From: CBDBJK01 sp965206395
Lineage (GTDB): Bacteria > Chloroflexota > Dehalococcoidia > Lucifugimonadales > CATOSD01
DNA length: 26,624 nt
NCBI GenBank assembly: GCA_965206395.1
Contig: CBDBJK010000002.1
Coordinates: 1-26,624 of the forward strand
Reading direction: 5' to 3'
The notes beneath the pieces are model-generated. The model saw nothing but the letters and a program-made list of their open reading frames with translations. It searched no databases and was not told the DNA's origin. How positions within the stretch are numbered: position 1 is the stretch's first letter; each line of letters opens with the position of its first letter. The position numbers and the translations under genes are program-made. Positions 1 to 7,232 of the stretch are shown here, in pieces.

Positions 1-26
1 AGAAGACCCAGTCTTGTAGAATTATT

Positions 27-72
27 GTAGGCGTTCAGCTCCTAAGGAGGTGCAGAGGGCGTGACCGCTTAC
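27..72. repeat. Hairpin repeat, copy 1
   Basis: A 46 bp imperfect inverted repeat: arms 27-37 and 62-72 pair at 9 of 11 positions plus one G-T pair, and an inner stem is formed by CTCC and GGAG. It matches the element at 1738-1786 in the same orientation (shared GCGTTCAG, GGTGCAG, CGTGA and CGCTTAC blocks). The inner stem differs in sequence between copies but still pairs. The IS5-type element is inserted two bases after this copy. Confidence 0.6.
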
Positions 73-89
73 TAGGTTGTGTTGACATT

Positions 90-867
90 TCATCTGAGCC
101 ATATGAGAGCACCGACGAAGTTCAAGAATCCCAGGAAACGCGATGACAGCTTGTCAAAGCGAGAGAAGATATGCCGGTAGTGCTTGATCTTGTTGATGAA
201 ACACTCCACAAGGTGGCGCTCTCGGTAAAGGTACTCATCATACTCTCGTGGCGTCTTTCGATTTGACCGAGGTGGAATCACAGGTAACGCGCCCCTGCCC
301 AGGATGCATTGGAGAAAATCCATCGAATCGTATCCCTTATCAGCAATCACATGCTCGGTTTCGAAATCAGCAATCAATGCCTGTGCCTGGGTGATGTCGT
401 GACGTTGACCTGCTGTGAGCTCAAAGCGCAACGGGTTGCCCAATCCATCCACGCTCACGTGGATCTTGGTACTGAACCCGCCTCGGCTCCGGCCAAGAGC
501 TTGGGCCGATTGGCCACCGTTTTTTTGGAGGCTCCAGCAGCACAGGGATGAGCGCGAAGTGCTATCACAGTGCTATCACAGTGCTATCAATGATGACATG
601 CTCCATATCGGGGTCTTGCACAAAATGCTGATGCATTCGTTCCCATACACCCTTTTCACACCAGCGTGCGAAGCGCTTATATACGCTGTTCCAGTGACCG
701 TAGTGCTCAGGCAGCAGTCTCCAAGGAGCACCACTTCGTGCCATCCACAGGATGGCCTCGACGTAGCGCCTGCAATCGTCCTCCTCTCCAACGTAGAGGT
801 CTGGGCATGAGCGCAGAAATTCAAGGATTTTCGACCATTGTTCATTGCGTAATTCAGTCGTTGACAT
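90..867 (-). pseudogene. IS5-family transposase, frame-disrupted
   Basis: DDE transposase of the IS5 family. The N-terminal part (867 down to 565, ATG giving MSTTELRNEQW) has the helix-turn-helix region and the first catalytic Asp in IIDST. The C-terminal part (458 down to 90) has the second Asp in ADKGYDS and the glutamate in HLVECFINK with the following Lys/Arg. IS427-type elements join two frames by -1 slippage on an A run, and a run of seven A lies between the halves (523-529 region on the plus strand). Here the first frame stops at 565-567, before that run, because an 11 bp unit is repeated almost three times at 558-590. Removing one unit would reopen the frame up to the A run. The element is therefore probably inactive unless the tandem copies contract. 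Confidence 0.8.
558..590. repeat. 11-bp tandem repeat inside transposase
   Basis: The unit AGTGCTATCAC occurs at 558-568 and 569-579, with a third copy at 580-590 that differs only in the last base. It lies just after the codons for the first catalytic Asp. It introduces the premature stop at 565-567. Confidence 0.85.
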
Positions 868-929
868 GTATCCATTATGCACCAAATGTCAACACAACCT
901 AATTAACGACTCAAAAAAACGAGGTGATC

Positions 930-1688
930 ATGGGTAAGCTAGATGGGAAAGTCGCGCTGATAAGTGGCGGCGCTCGCGGCCAAGGTGCTGCCGAGGTCGA
1001 ATTGTTCACGCAAGAAGGCGCCAAGGTCGTCTTTGGCGATGTGCGCGACGAAGAAGGAAAAAGAGTCGAGGCTGAGCTTCGAGAACTCGGCAGAGACGCG
1101 CTCTACGTCCATCTCGACGTTAGCAGTGAAGACGATTGGCGTACAGCGGTTGAGTTGGCAGAGGCCAAATACGACAAATTAAACATTCTGGTCAATAACG
1201 CCGCAATTATCATTCCTAGAGTCCCCATCGAAGAGCGCACAGAGGAGGAGTGGGATTTGGTCATGAACGTCAATGCCAAGGGCGTATTTCTGGGAACGAA
1301 GCACGCAATTCCGGCGATGCGCCGGGCCGGTGGCGGCTCTATAATCAACATCTCTTCGGTGGCCGGAATCGCGCAAAGCACACACCAGGAACCGGCTTAC
1401 GCCGCCAGCAAGGCAGCCGTACGCATTTTCAGCAAAGTAACGGCCACCCAACATGCGGCGGATAACATCCGCTGCAACTCGGTGCACCCGGGGCCGATTG
1501 ACACGGAGATGCTGCGCTCGGCGTTTACAGACCCTGAGCGTCGCGCTGAAAGATTGAGGCGCGTTCCCATGGGAAGGTTGGGAACAATCGACGAGGTAAC
1601 CAAGGGAGTGCTCTACCTCGCATCCGACGATTCCTCTTACGTTACTGGTACTGAGCTGGTAATTGACGGTGGAGCGCTGGCGATGTAG
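930..1688 (+). CDS. SDR-family NAD(P)-dependent oxidoreductase
   Basis: Classical short-chain dehydrogenase/reductase of 252 residues, the usual length of the family; it should reduce or oxidise a hydroxyl/keto substrate in the cytoplasm using NAD(P). Visible motifs are the Rossmann glycine motif GGARGQG near residues 13-19, NNA at 89-91, the catalytic Ser at 142-143 and YxxxK at Tyr157-Lys161, followed by HPGPIDTEM. The ATG at 930 is chosen because GAGG at 921-924 lies 5 nt before it; a GTG at 924 in the same frame overlaps that ribosome site. Substrate cannot be told; the closest general resemblance is to hydroxysteroid or cyclic-alcohol dehydrogenases. The gene is alone, just downstream of the IS5-type element, so its original promoter is probably displaced. 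A TTGACA at 861-866 in the IS end could act as a -35, but the matching -10 position (884-889) is poor. Confidence 0.9.
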   Translation: MGKLDGKVALISGGARGQGAAEVELFTQEGAKVVFGDVRDEEGKRVEAELRELGRDALYVHLDVSSEDDWRTAVELAEAKYDKLNILVNNAAIIIPRVPIEERTEEEWDLVMNVNAKGVFLGTKHAIPAMRRAGGGSIINISSVAGIAQSTHQEPAYAASKAAVRIFSKVTATQHAADNIRCNSVHPGPIDTEMLRSAFTDPERRAERLRRVPMGRLGTIDEVTKGVLYLASDDSSYVTGTELVIDGGALAM

Positions 1689-1737
1689 ATTTCCGGGGAA
1701 CGTACGTCGCGAGTCAGAACATGGTATTTCGTTTTCT

Positions 1738-1786
1738 GTAAGCGTTCAGATTCTAGCCAGAAGGTGCAGGGAACGTGAACGCTTAC
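1738..1786. repeat. Hairpin repeat, copy 2
   Basis: 49 bp element with perfect 11 bp inverted arms, GTAAGCGTTCA at 1738-1748 and TGAACGCTTAC at 1776-1786, and an inner TTCT/AGAA stem. It is similar to copy 1 at 27-72 and in the same orientation. It lies 49 bp after the SDR stop. No T-tract follows that would make it a standard terminator, and the arms do not have the integron attC arrangement (the GTT points inward on the 5' arm). Confidence 0.65.
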
Positions 1787-2113
1787 ATTTAATCTTCTTT
1801 CGCACAGGCTTACTCATCGAAACCTGGCAGAGCCGATATCCGACATTGGGCAAAGGTAGTCTAGGCAATGCGGCTGCGCGGGAGAGTACCTCCGAAGTAG
1901 AAGTATGGTTCCTTGCACCGATAACTACGGCCTCTGGGCACCTTAGAGTATTTGCGAAGTTGTTGACAGAAATTTGTAAACCAGTTTCCCGACAGTTCGA
2001 ACCTTACGCGCGGAGTACCCACTCTACAACAGTCTACGATGAGATGCAGAGACAGGTTCAAGTCGTGACCCGAACTTTTCAGGGCATTTTCATTTTCTAC
2101 ATTAACGTGAGTT
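1787..2113. other. Gene-free stretch
   Basis: About 330 bp between the hairpin repeat and the next small ORF. Open frames cross it on both strands, but they have no ribosome site, no recognisable motif and no similarity I can name. I see nothing supportable here. It may be decayed sequence beside the truncated qmoA. Confidence 0.4.
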
Positions 2114-2272
2114 ATGGATAAGGAACAAGATCAAGGGCCGTCCTTTGAATATTTAGCGAGGGCTTTTTCGCCTGATGGCAGTATGCGACCGATCCAGAGA
2201 GCAAGTTACCATGAAGTTAGCCAGACTACGGTGGCGAGTATGTTCAATATGAGTCCTTCCGCGGAAGGATGA
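2114..2272 (+). CDS. Possible small or truncated ORF
   Basis: A 52-codon frame starting MDKEQDQGPS and ending at TGA 2270-2272. It is not recognised and its ribosome site is weak. Its end coincides with a perfect 16 bp palindrome (2254-2269) and with the start of the IS982-type remnant, so if real it may be the 5' piece of a gene cut by the same event that truncated qmoA. It is weakly supported. Confidence 0.2.
   Translation: MDKEQDQGPSFEYLARAFSPDGSMRPIQRASYHEVSQTTVASMFNMSPSAEG
2254..2269. repeat. Perfect 16-bp palindrome
   Basis: TCCTTCCGCGGAAGGA reads the same on both strands. It is located at the edge of the IS982-type remnant. It could be a rearrangement junction, a protein binding site or chance. 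Confidence 0.5.
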
Positions 2273-2417
2273 GCTGGTCATAGACAGACTCAATGATGGC
2301 GCGCTTTCGCAATAACACCTTGTCAGTCAAGGACATCAGGCGGTTTTTCATCTTGTTTGAGCTTGGTGATTAGCTGGATACCACAGTCGAACAGTTCGGC
2401 AAACAGCGCCTGAGATC
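2267..2417 (-). pseudogene. IS982-type transposase remnant (internal fragment)
   Basis: Translation of the minus strand gives LFAELFDCGIQLITKLKQ in one frame and then MKNRLMSLTDKV, LLRKRAIIESVYDQL in the next. This is the conserved region before and around the last catalytic Glu of IS982-family transposases, with a frameshift near 2355. Both the N-terminal part and the tail are absent, and no inverted repeats are seen. The fragment is joined directly to the truncated end of qmoA at about 2417. Confidence 0.7.
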
Positions 2418-2804
2418 GGGACAAACGTCAACGCACTTGGCGCAGGCGGTGCAGCGGTCTAGAAGCACAAACCGAGGCTTCTGTTTGATAGTTACGTCGA
2501 AGTTTCCGGGATGCCCAGATACCCGCTCGACCTCAGCCAGAGTGAAGAACTTGACGTGTTTATGACCGCGTTTGACGCGCCTGAAGTTGATTTCCAGGCC
2601 ACAAGTGGGAGGGCACAGCTTTGGGAAATACTTGTATAGTCCGGCGACCCTCCCGCCAAGCGCGGCCTCTTTTTCAACGATGTACACGTCATGGCCGGCC
2701 TCGGACGCCTCGAGGGCGGCCGTGATGCCAGCCATGCCGCTGCCGATTACCAGGACACTGTTTTCCCTGGCATCAGCTTCAATTGTGCTTGTGTCAGTTG
2801 CCAT
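2418..2804 (-). pseudogene. qmoA: QmoA fragment (Qmo complex subunit A), 3'-truncated
   Basis: N-terminal third of QmoA, the HdrA-like FAD/Fe-S subunit of the quinone-interacting membrane oxidoreductase that exchanges electrons with APS reductase. Visible features are the FAD dinucleotide motif VIGSGMAG at residues 19-26, the VEKEAALGGRVA segment, KYFPKLCPPTCGLEINF near 58-74, and a ferredoxin-type cluster with Cys118, Cys121, Cys124 and Cys128 followed by Pro129. QmoA proteins are normally around 400 residues. Here the similarity stops right after that CP, where IS982-type transposase sequence begins; the open frame runs on to 2370 through unrelated residues. The start lies 18 nt after the aprA stop, the usual aprBA-qmo order. 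No qmoB or qmoC follows. A functional product is very unlikely. Confidence 0.9.
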
Positions 2805-2822
2805 TACAGCGACGCTCCGACC

Positions 2823-4694
2823 CTACGAAAACTTGGACTTGAATGGAACCTTCTCCATCTCGAAGGTATCGGCCTCTCTATCGTACTTGGAAGTGACGAA
2901 CACCTTCCAGTTCTCGTCGTCGAGACCGGGGTAATCGCCGCGATAGTAGTATCCGGGCCAGCGAGTTTCCTTCCTGAACAGCAAGTGCTGTAGGTGCGCC
3001 TCCGAGCAGCGCAGCCTATCGATGACCTCCCAGCACCTCAGTAGTTCGTGGAGGTCTCTCGCGCCCAGCTTGGGCACGTCTTCCCACATCATCTTGATGT
3101 GCTCAGGCCCACGCTGCAGTATCGGCTCGTTGACCATGTAGCCAGAACCCCAGCCACCGCCGTTACTCGTCCATGATCTTCTGAAGCCTGAGCAGCGCCT
3201 GCTTGTGAAGCAGATAATTGGGATTGATCTCGTCGCGTGTGGTGCGATCCTTGAACTCGTCGAAGTGGAGCAGGGGCCTCCACAGGTCTTGCTTGATCTC
3301 CTCCAACCTGGATTCGCTAATACCTGGATGGTTGGGATGATCGTAAACGTAGTTCGCGGCTCCCTTGGCGGCAAGTCTTCCCTCGGTGTAAGAGCCGGAT
3401 GAGAACTTGTGGGCTGACCCGCCAACGCCGTCTCCGGCGGCAAAGAGGCCGTTGACAGTTGTCATCCGGTTGTAGCCCCAGAAGTATTCGGAGGGAGAGG
3501 CGTCTTCTGGCCCGCTGACCCATGCGCCGGAAGTGCCAGCGTGGGAACCCATGAGATATGGCTCGGTCAGCACAAGCTCGGAGTCTGTCTTCGCCGGATC
3601 GATGTTGTTGGACGCCCACAGCAGCGCCTGGGAGATGGTCATGTCTAGGAAGTCTTCCCCACGCGTCGCTCTCTACTTCGCGCTTCTTGGCGGCGTCTGC
3701 GCCCTCCATCATCTTCTGGAGGGCCTCGGCGGTGCGCATGTAGATAGGCCCCTTGCCCTCCTGAATGTCGCGCAGCATGAGGTGATTTCTCAGAGGCGTT
3801 GGCATTGGGGCAGAGGCTTGCGTAGGGTTCCCAAGGGGCAAGCTCGTGACGCCGTTCCTGCTCGTACTCCCCCCCGAAGGCGTTGGTCGCCTTGGACTTG
3901 AACATGAGGAAGTACATCCCCACCGGGCCGTATCCATCCTTGAAACGGGTCTGGACTATCCGATGCTCTAGCTGGGTCATCTTGGCACCGGCGTTTATCA
4001 TGAGGTTGTACACGGAGCCGGTGTTGAACACCGTGTACCAGGCTCTGCCGAGGCCCTCGCCGACCGCGTGAGGCCGCCACATGTTGACGGCTCCGCCTGC
4101 CGTGCAGATAACGGCCTTGGCCTTGAATACGTAAATCACATTGTCGCGCACGCTGAAGCCGACTGCGCCGGTGACGGTGTTGGGATCGTCAGGGTCGCTC
4201 AAGAGGTGAGAGACGAAAACGCGTTCGTACAGGTTACCTTCGCCGATAGCCTCCTTTGCGGCCTCCGCTACGATGGGCTTGTATGACTCGCCATGGATCA
4301 TGATCTGCCAGCGACCCTCGCGCGCGTAACGGCCATCCTCGCCCTTGAAGAAGGGTAGTCCCCAGTCCTCGAACATGTGCACTGTGGCGTCAACGTGGCG
4401 GGCGATGTCGTAGGTAAGGTCTTCGCGAGACAGCCCCAGCGTCTCGTTGCGGACGTAGTCGACAAAGTCCTCGGGCTTGTTCTCGCCCCACTTCATGCCC
4501 ATGTACATGTTGATGGCTGAGAGTCCCATCGCCACCGCGCCGCTTCGCTCGATGACTGCCTTCTCGACCAGCACGACTCGGAGGTTTTTGGTCTTGGCCC
4601 AGTGCGCGGCTTCGTAGGCGGCTCCACAACCGGACATGCCACCGCCGACTACCAGAATGTCGCATTCAACAATTTCTGTTTTTGGCTCACTCAT
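2823..4694 (-). pseudogene. aprA: APS reductase alpha subunit, three frameshifts
   Basis: AprA, the FAD subunit of dissimilatory adenylylsulfate reductase (APS to or from sulfite plus AMP). Restored over three frameshifts it would be about 622 residues, close to the family. The first segment has the FAD motif VVGGGMSG near residues 15-22, Asn62 in LSAINMYMG and GGAVNMWRP; the third has GSHAGTSGAW, the expected substrate-site His; the last has the C-terminal GYYYRGDYPGLDD region. Breaks: between 3806 and 3821; one extra G (minus strand) in the run 3657-3660, where WEDFLDMT is expected; and one extra base at 3162-3165, turning an expected Tyr codon into a TAA stop. All three shift the frame as +1. 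Codons around the breaks are otherwise well conserved, so the damage is recent or is sequence error. The gene lies between aprB and truncated qmoA. Confidence 0.9.
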
Positions 4695-4781
4695 TCTCTT
4701 TCAATCCTTCTGTCATATTTCATGGCTAAGACGTGGCAAAATGTACAATCCGTTTTTGATGAGTGCGAATCACCCTCATCC

Positions 4782-4888
4782 CTCCGCAGAGGCGGAGTCC
4801 GAAGATGTTCTATCTAAGGAGTCGGACAACCTTCTCCCTTGACGGGAGAAGGGGCAATGGCTCGTGTCCCTTGACGGGAGAGGACTAA
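4782..4888. repeat. REP-like hairpin cluster between aprB and aprA
   Basis: Three short stems: CTCCGC/GCGGAG at 4782-4797, CCTTCTCCC/GGGAGAAGG at 4830-4852 around TTGAC, and a shorter CCCTTGACGGG copy near 4870. The sequence CCTCACCTTAGTCCTCTCCCG read on the minus strand (about 4892 downward) has the style of high-copy intergenic repeats. The stop codon of the frame-corrected aprB (4885-4887) falls inside it, so the repeat supplies the end of that gene. Confidence 0.55.
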
Positions 4889-5332
4889 GGTGAGGGTGAA
4901 GGAAGATTGTCGACGCCGAGATAATGGTCTTCGGCTGCCATTCCCTGGTGCTTCAAGTCCGACTCTTGCGGATCCGTCGCGTGTTCGTGAGCAACGATAG
5001 TGCCCCAGGGCGTTGTCCTGATGGGAAACCTGAAACGCTTTTATCGTGTCGTCTCGGAACTTGAGCGCCCACATTATGGAGTCCGTGCCTCTCAGTGGCG
5101 TTGCGGTGGCTCCCATCGGCATCACGTCGGCGTAGCCTCTCAAGTCGATGGCCGACTGCGGGCAGACCTTTACGCATGAGTAGCATTCCCAACATGCGTC
5201 GGGTTCCTGGTTGAAGCCCTTGCCGATTTCAACGTCGAGCTTCATCAGGTCGGCGGGGCATATGTACATGCACGCTGGCCTTGCGAGCGCTCTACAACCG
5301 TCGCACTTGTTCGGGTCTACAAAAGTGGGCAT
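4885..5332 (-). pseudogene. aprB: APS reductase beta subunit, one frameshift near the C-terminus
   Basis: AprB, the ferredoxin-like subunit that passes electrons to AprA. Eight cysteines for two [4Fe-4S] clusters are intact: Cys10, 13, 21, 25 and Cys47, 50, 53, 57, with ACWECYSCVKVCP typical of the family. After DDTIKAF the reading frame is lost; shifting by one base at about 5031-5035 gives RFPIRTTPWGTIVAHE and a stop at 4885-4887, for 148 residues, the normal size. Uncorrected, the frame runs on to 4814 through unrelated residues. The C-terminal tail of AprB wraps AprA in known structures, so the shift would probably weaken the heterodimer. The ribosome site AGGTGAT lies before the ATG at 5332. 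It is followed by the REP-like cluster and aprA. Confidence 0.88.
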
Positions 5333-5360
5333 TCCATCACCTCGAATAAAATATCCTTGA

Positions 5361-5395
5361 ATAAAATAAAAATGGCATTACGAACGCAATGCCAT
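5361..5395 (-). terminator. Rho-independent terminator, minus strand
   Basis: On the minus strand an 8 bp stem (5395-5388 with 5379-5372, ATGGCATT/AATGCCAT, 8 nt loop) is followed by TTTTATTTTAT. It lies upstream of aprB, so it would end transcripts coming from sat across the DUF971 gene and separate the sat operon from aprBA. Confidence 0.75.
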
Positions 5396-5612
5396 CAAAT
5401 TAGATGAATCAAAAGTGAACTTGAACACAAACATGAGCAGGTGCACATATGTTAAGAGTTTCTCCCGGGTCACTTCGTCAAGCCGTCTTCTACATTATGA
5501 CAATCAATTGAAAGTAGTAGCAACTCAAGCCGTAGTATAATAGCACAATCTGCAGGGCTTGTCGTGTATAGTCAATCTGGCTTTTCTTCATTCAAAAAAA
5601 GGTAGGCATGCC

Positions 5613-5960
5613 ATGAGCGAGCCTCAAGGTCTAATGTTGGAATCCGACGGCGTACGTATTCTCTGGGACGATGGTCATGAGGGCCAATATCCTCACTGGT
5701 ATTTGAGGGCCGCGTGCCAGTGCGCCGAATGCAAGGATTCTGTGAACAAGGGCCAGATGCGATTTTACGATAGCATTCCGCGCGACGTTCACGCCGTGGA
5801 ATGGAACCTCGTCGGTCGCTACGCCATCGAACTCGCCTGGAGCGACAACCACACTGGCATCTACGCCTTCGAGACCCTGCGCCCCATGTGCCGATGCAGA
5901 GAATGCACATCCAGGCTCATTGCGTCGCGCAGGGCCTCTGAGGAAACGCCTTCGTCATAG
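5613..5960 (+). CDS. DUF971 / gamma-butyrobetaine hydroxylase-like N-terminal domain protein
   Basis: 115-residue protein matching the DUF971 type: ILWDDGHEGQYPHWYLRAACQCAEC, then RDVHAVEWNLVGRYAIELAWSDNHTGIYAFETLR. Stand-alone members are common in bacteria; the domain is also found beside or fused to Mrp/ApbC-type iron-sulfur carriers, and its biochemical role is unsettled. Cysteines at CQCAEC and CRCREC could bind a metal. The ATG at 5613 is preferred over earlier starts because AAAGGTAG precedes it. The gene is transcribed against its neighbours: its stop lies 4 bp from the sat stop, so the two 3' ends meet. A TATAAT at 5536-5541 could be its -10, with no good -35 at normal spacing. Confidence 0.8.
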   Translation: MSEPQGLMLESDGVRILWDDGHEGQYPHWYLRAACQCAECKDSVNKGQMRFYDSIPRDVHAVEWNLVGRYAIELAWSDNHTGIYAFETLRPMCRCRECTSRLIASRRASEETPSS

Positions 5961-5964
5961 AGCA

Positions 5965-7209
5965 TTAACCGTCGGAGTCCATCGGCGGAAATGTCATTAC
6001 CGGATTCCTGTTACGCAGGTAGTTCTCGGAAACGAAGGGCGAGTCGAAGCCATATTTCTTCGCGCACTCCATCACTAGCTCGAAGACCTCCGCCCTGAAG
6101 ATTAGTGGTGAGGGCGTCACACCACCCTCAAGCGTCTGCCTCATCAAGGTTCCGCTTAGGTCCTGTTTCTGGTCTCGGTGGTCGCATAGCCCTTCGTAAG
6201 CGATGCCTGCGCACACGGGGCAGTTCCACCACTCACCTGTCACGACGGGCTTGATTCCTATGTCCGGTATCTCGTCGAATATTCTGTGGGCGGCGTAAGG
6301 GTCATAGTAGGAGCCGACGCCTGCGTGGTCTCGTCCGAACATATGGTGAGTGCAGCCGAGGTTCTTCCTGACGATGGCGTGGAATACTGCTTCTCGTGGC
6401 CCTGCGTATCTCATATCCCACTGAAGAATTGAGGTCATGTGAACTTCTTCTTTGAAGTAGCCCGCCGTCCTCAACATGTCGTGAGCAAGGATGATGGCCT
6501 CGTCGATGAAGTCTCCTAGCTTCTTTTCGCCGATAACGGCATTGACCAGCACCGCGTCGGCGTTGGCGGCGAACCAGGCGCCCTTCATTAGCCACTCGTG
6601 TCCGGCGTGCGGCACGTTCCGCGACTGGTGGGCCGCGACCTTTTCCCAGCCCTTCTCGGCGAATCGTTCTCGCATAACCTTGGGTGGATACCAGAACTCG
6701 TCAAATGGCGGGTTTATCAATGGTGGATTTACGAGCGTGATTTTGCCACTCAGGAATTTGTCCTTATAGGCATACGTTCGCTGCACACCCGGATGTTTCT
6801 CGTCCGTTGTGCCGTAGACCTTCTGGGCTATCTGCTCCTTGTTATATGAGTAAATCTCCTCGACATCGAGCGTTGCCACCGGCTGCCCTTCGTGGGTAAG
6901 AAGCAAGACGTCGCCCTCTTTCAACGACAGCTCGCTTATCTCGTCCGGCGACATATCGAATACGATGGGAATGCTCCAGACGTAGCCGCTCGCAAGCTGC
7001 ATATCGTTCGCTACTGCGTCTACGTCCTCTCGGCCCATGAAGCCCTCGATAGGCGAGAAGAAACCGTAGGCGATGCCGACGCACTCCCTTGCGATCTGGT
7101 CTCTTATGGCAACGGATTTCAGCCCTCGAATCTTTTCCGCGCCTGCTTTTCGAGCTATGACTCTATCGACGAGTGTGCCGCCATGCGGAGATAAAGTGTT
7201 GTCAACCAT
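5965..7209 (-). CDS. sat: Sulfate adenylyltransferase (ATP sulfurylase)
   Basis: Sat interconverts ATP plus sulfate and APS plus pyrophosphate in the cytoplasm; in sulfite oxidisers it works in the ATP-forming direction. The 414 residues match the homo-oligomeric dissimilatory/assimilatory Sat type. Motifs: QSRNVPHAGHE at 195-205 (family QxRNxxHxxHE), GRDHAGVG at 292-299, and a CxxC...CxH group (Cys330, Cys333, Cys342, His344), the metal site seen in Archaeoglobus-type enzymes. The frame is intact, in contrast to aprBA. The ATG at 7209 follows sdhD by 23 nt with GGAGGG upstream, so it is the last gene of the fumarase-sdhCD-sat operon. A hairpin terminator in the minus direction is found only at 5361-5395, beyond the convergent DUF971 gene. 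Confidence 0.95.
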   Translation of the reverse strand: MVDNTLSPHGGTLVDRVIARKAGAEKIRGLKSVAIRDQIARECVGIAYGFFSPIEGFMGREDVDAVANDMQLASGYVWSIPIVFDMSPDEISELSLKEGDVLLLTHEGQPVATLDVEEIYSYNKEQIAQKVYGTTDEKHPGVQRTYAYKDKFLSGKITLVNPPLINPPFDEFWYPPKVMRERFAEKGWEKVAAHQSRNVPHAGHEWLMKGAWFAANADAVLVNAVIGEKKLGDFIDEAIILAHDMLRTAGYFKEEVHMTSILQWDMRYAGPREAVFHAIVRKNLGCTHHMFGRDHAGVGSYYDPYAAHRIFDEIPDIGIKPVVTGEWWNCPVCAGIAYEGLCDHRDQKQDLSGTLMRQTLEGGVTPSPLIFRAEVFELVMECAKKYGFDSPFVSENYLRNRNPVMTFPPMDSDG

Positions 7210-7232
7210 TTTCTGAAAATGCCCTCCCTAAG

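Larger units (their letters stand above)
75..899 (-). mobile_element. IS5-family insertion sequence (IS427-like), defective
   Basis: The ends are perfect 16 bp inverted repeats: GGTTGTGTTGACATTT at 75-90 and its complement at 884-899. TA flanks both sides (73-74 and 900-901), which may be the target duplication or the outer part of an 18 bp repeat. The element is about 825 bp and encodes one transposase on the minus strand in two reading frames, the layout of IS5-family members of the IS427 type. It sits 30 bp upstream of the SDR start codon and directly beside a hairpin repeat. Each terminal repeat contains TTGACA pointing inward. A second TTGACA at 861-866 points out towards the SDR gene. 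Confidence 0.85.

Noticed and set aside
27..1786. Integron attC sites
   Set aside because: The arms have GTT inward on the 5' side, opposite to the attC RYYYAAC/GTTRRRY order, and no integrase is present.
1663..2121. 152-codon plus ORF after the SDR gene
   Set aside because: It overlaps the SDR end and the hairpin repeat, has no ribosome site and no recognisable sequence.
2823..5332. Programmed frameshifting as the explanation of the apr breaks
   Set aside because: Four shifts in two genes, one of them ending in an immediate TAA, without consistent slippery heptamers; apr genes are not known to use recoding. Decay or sequence error is simpler.
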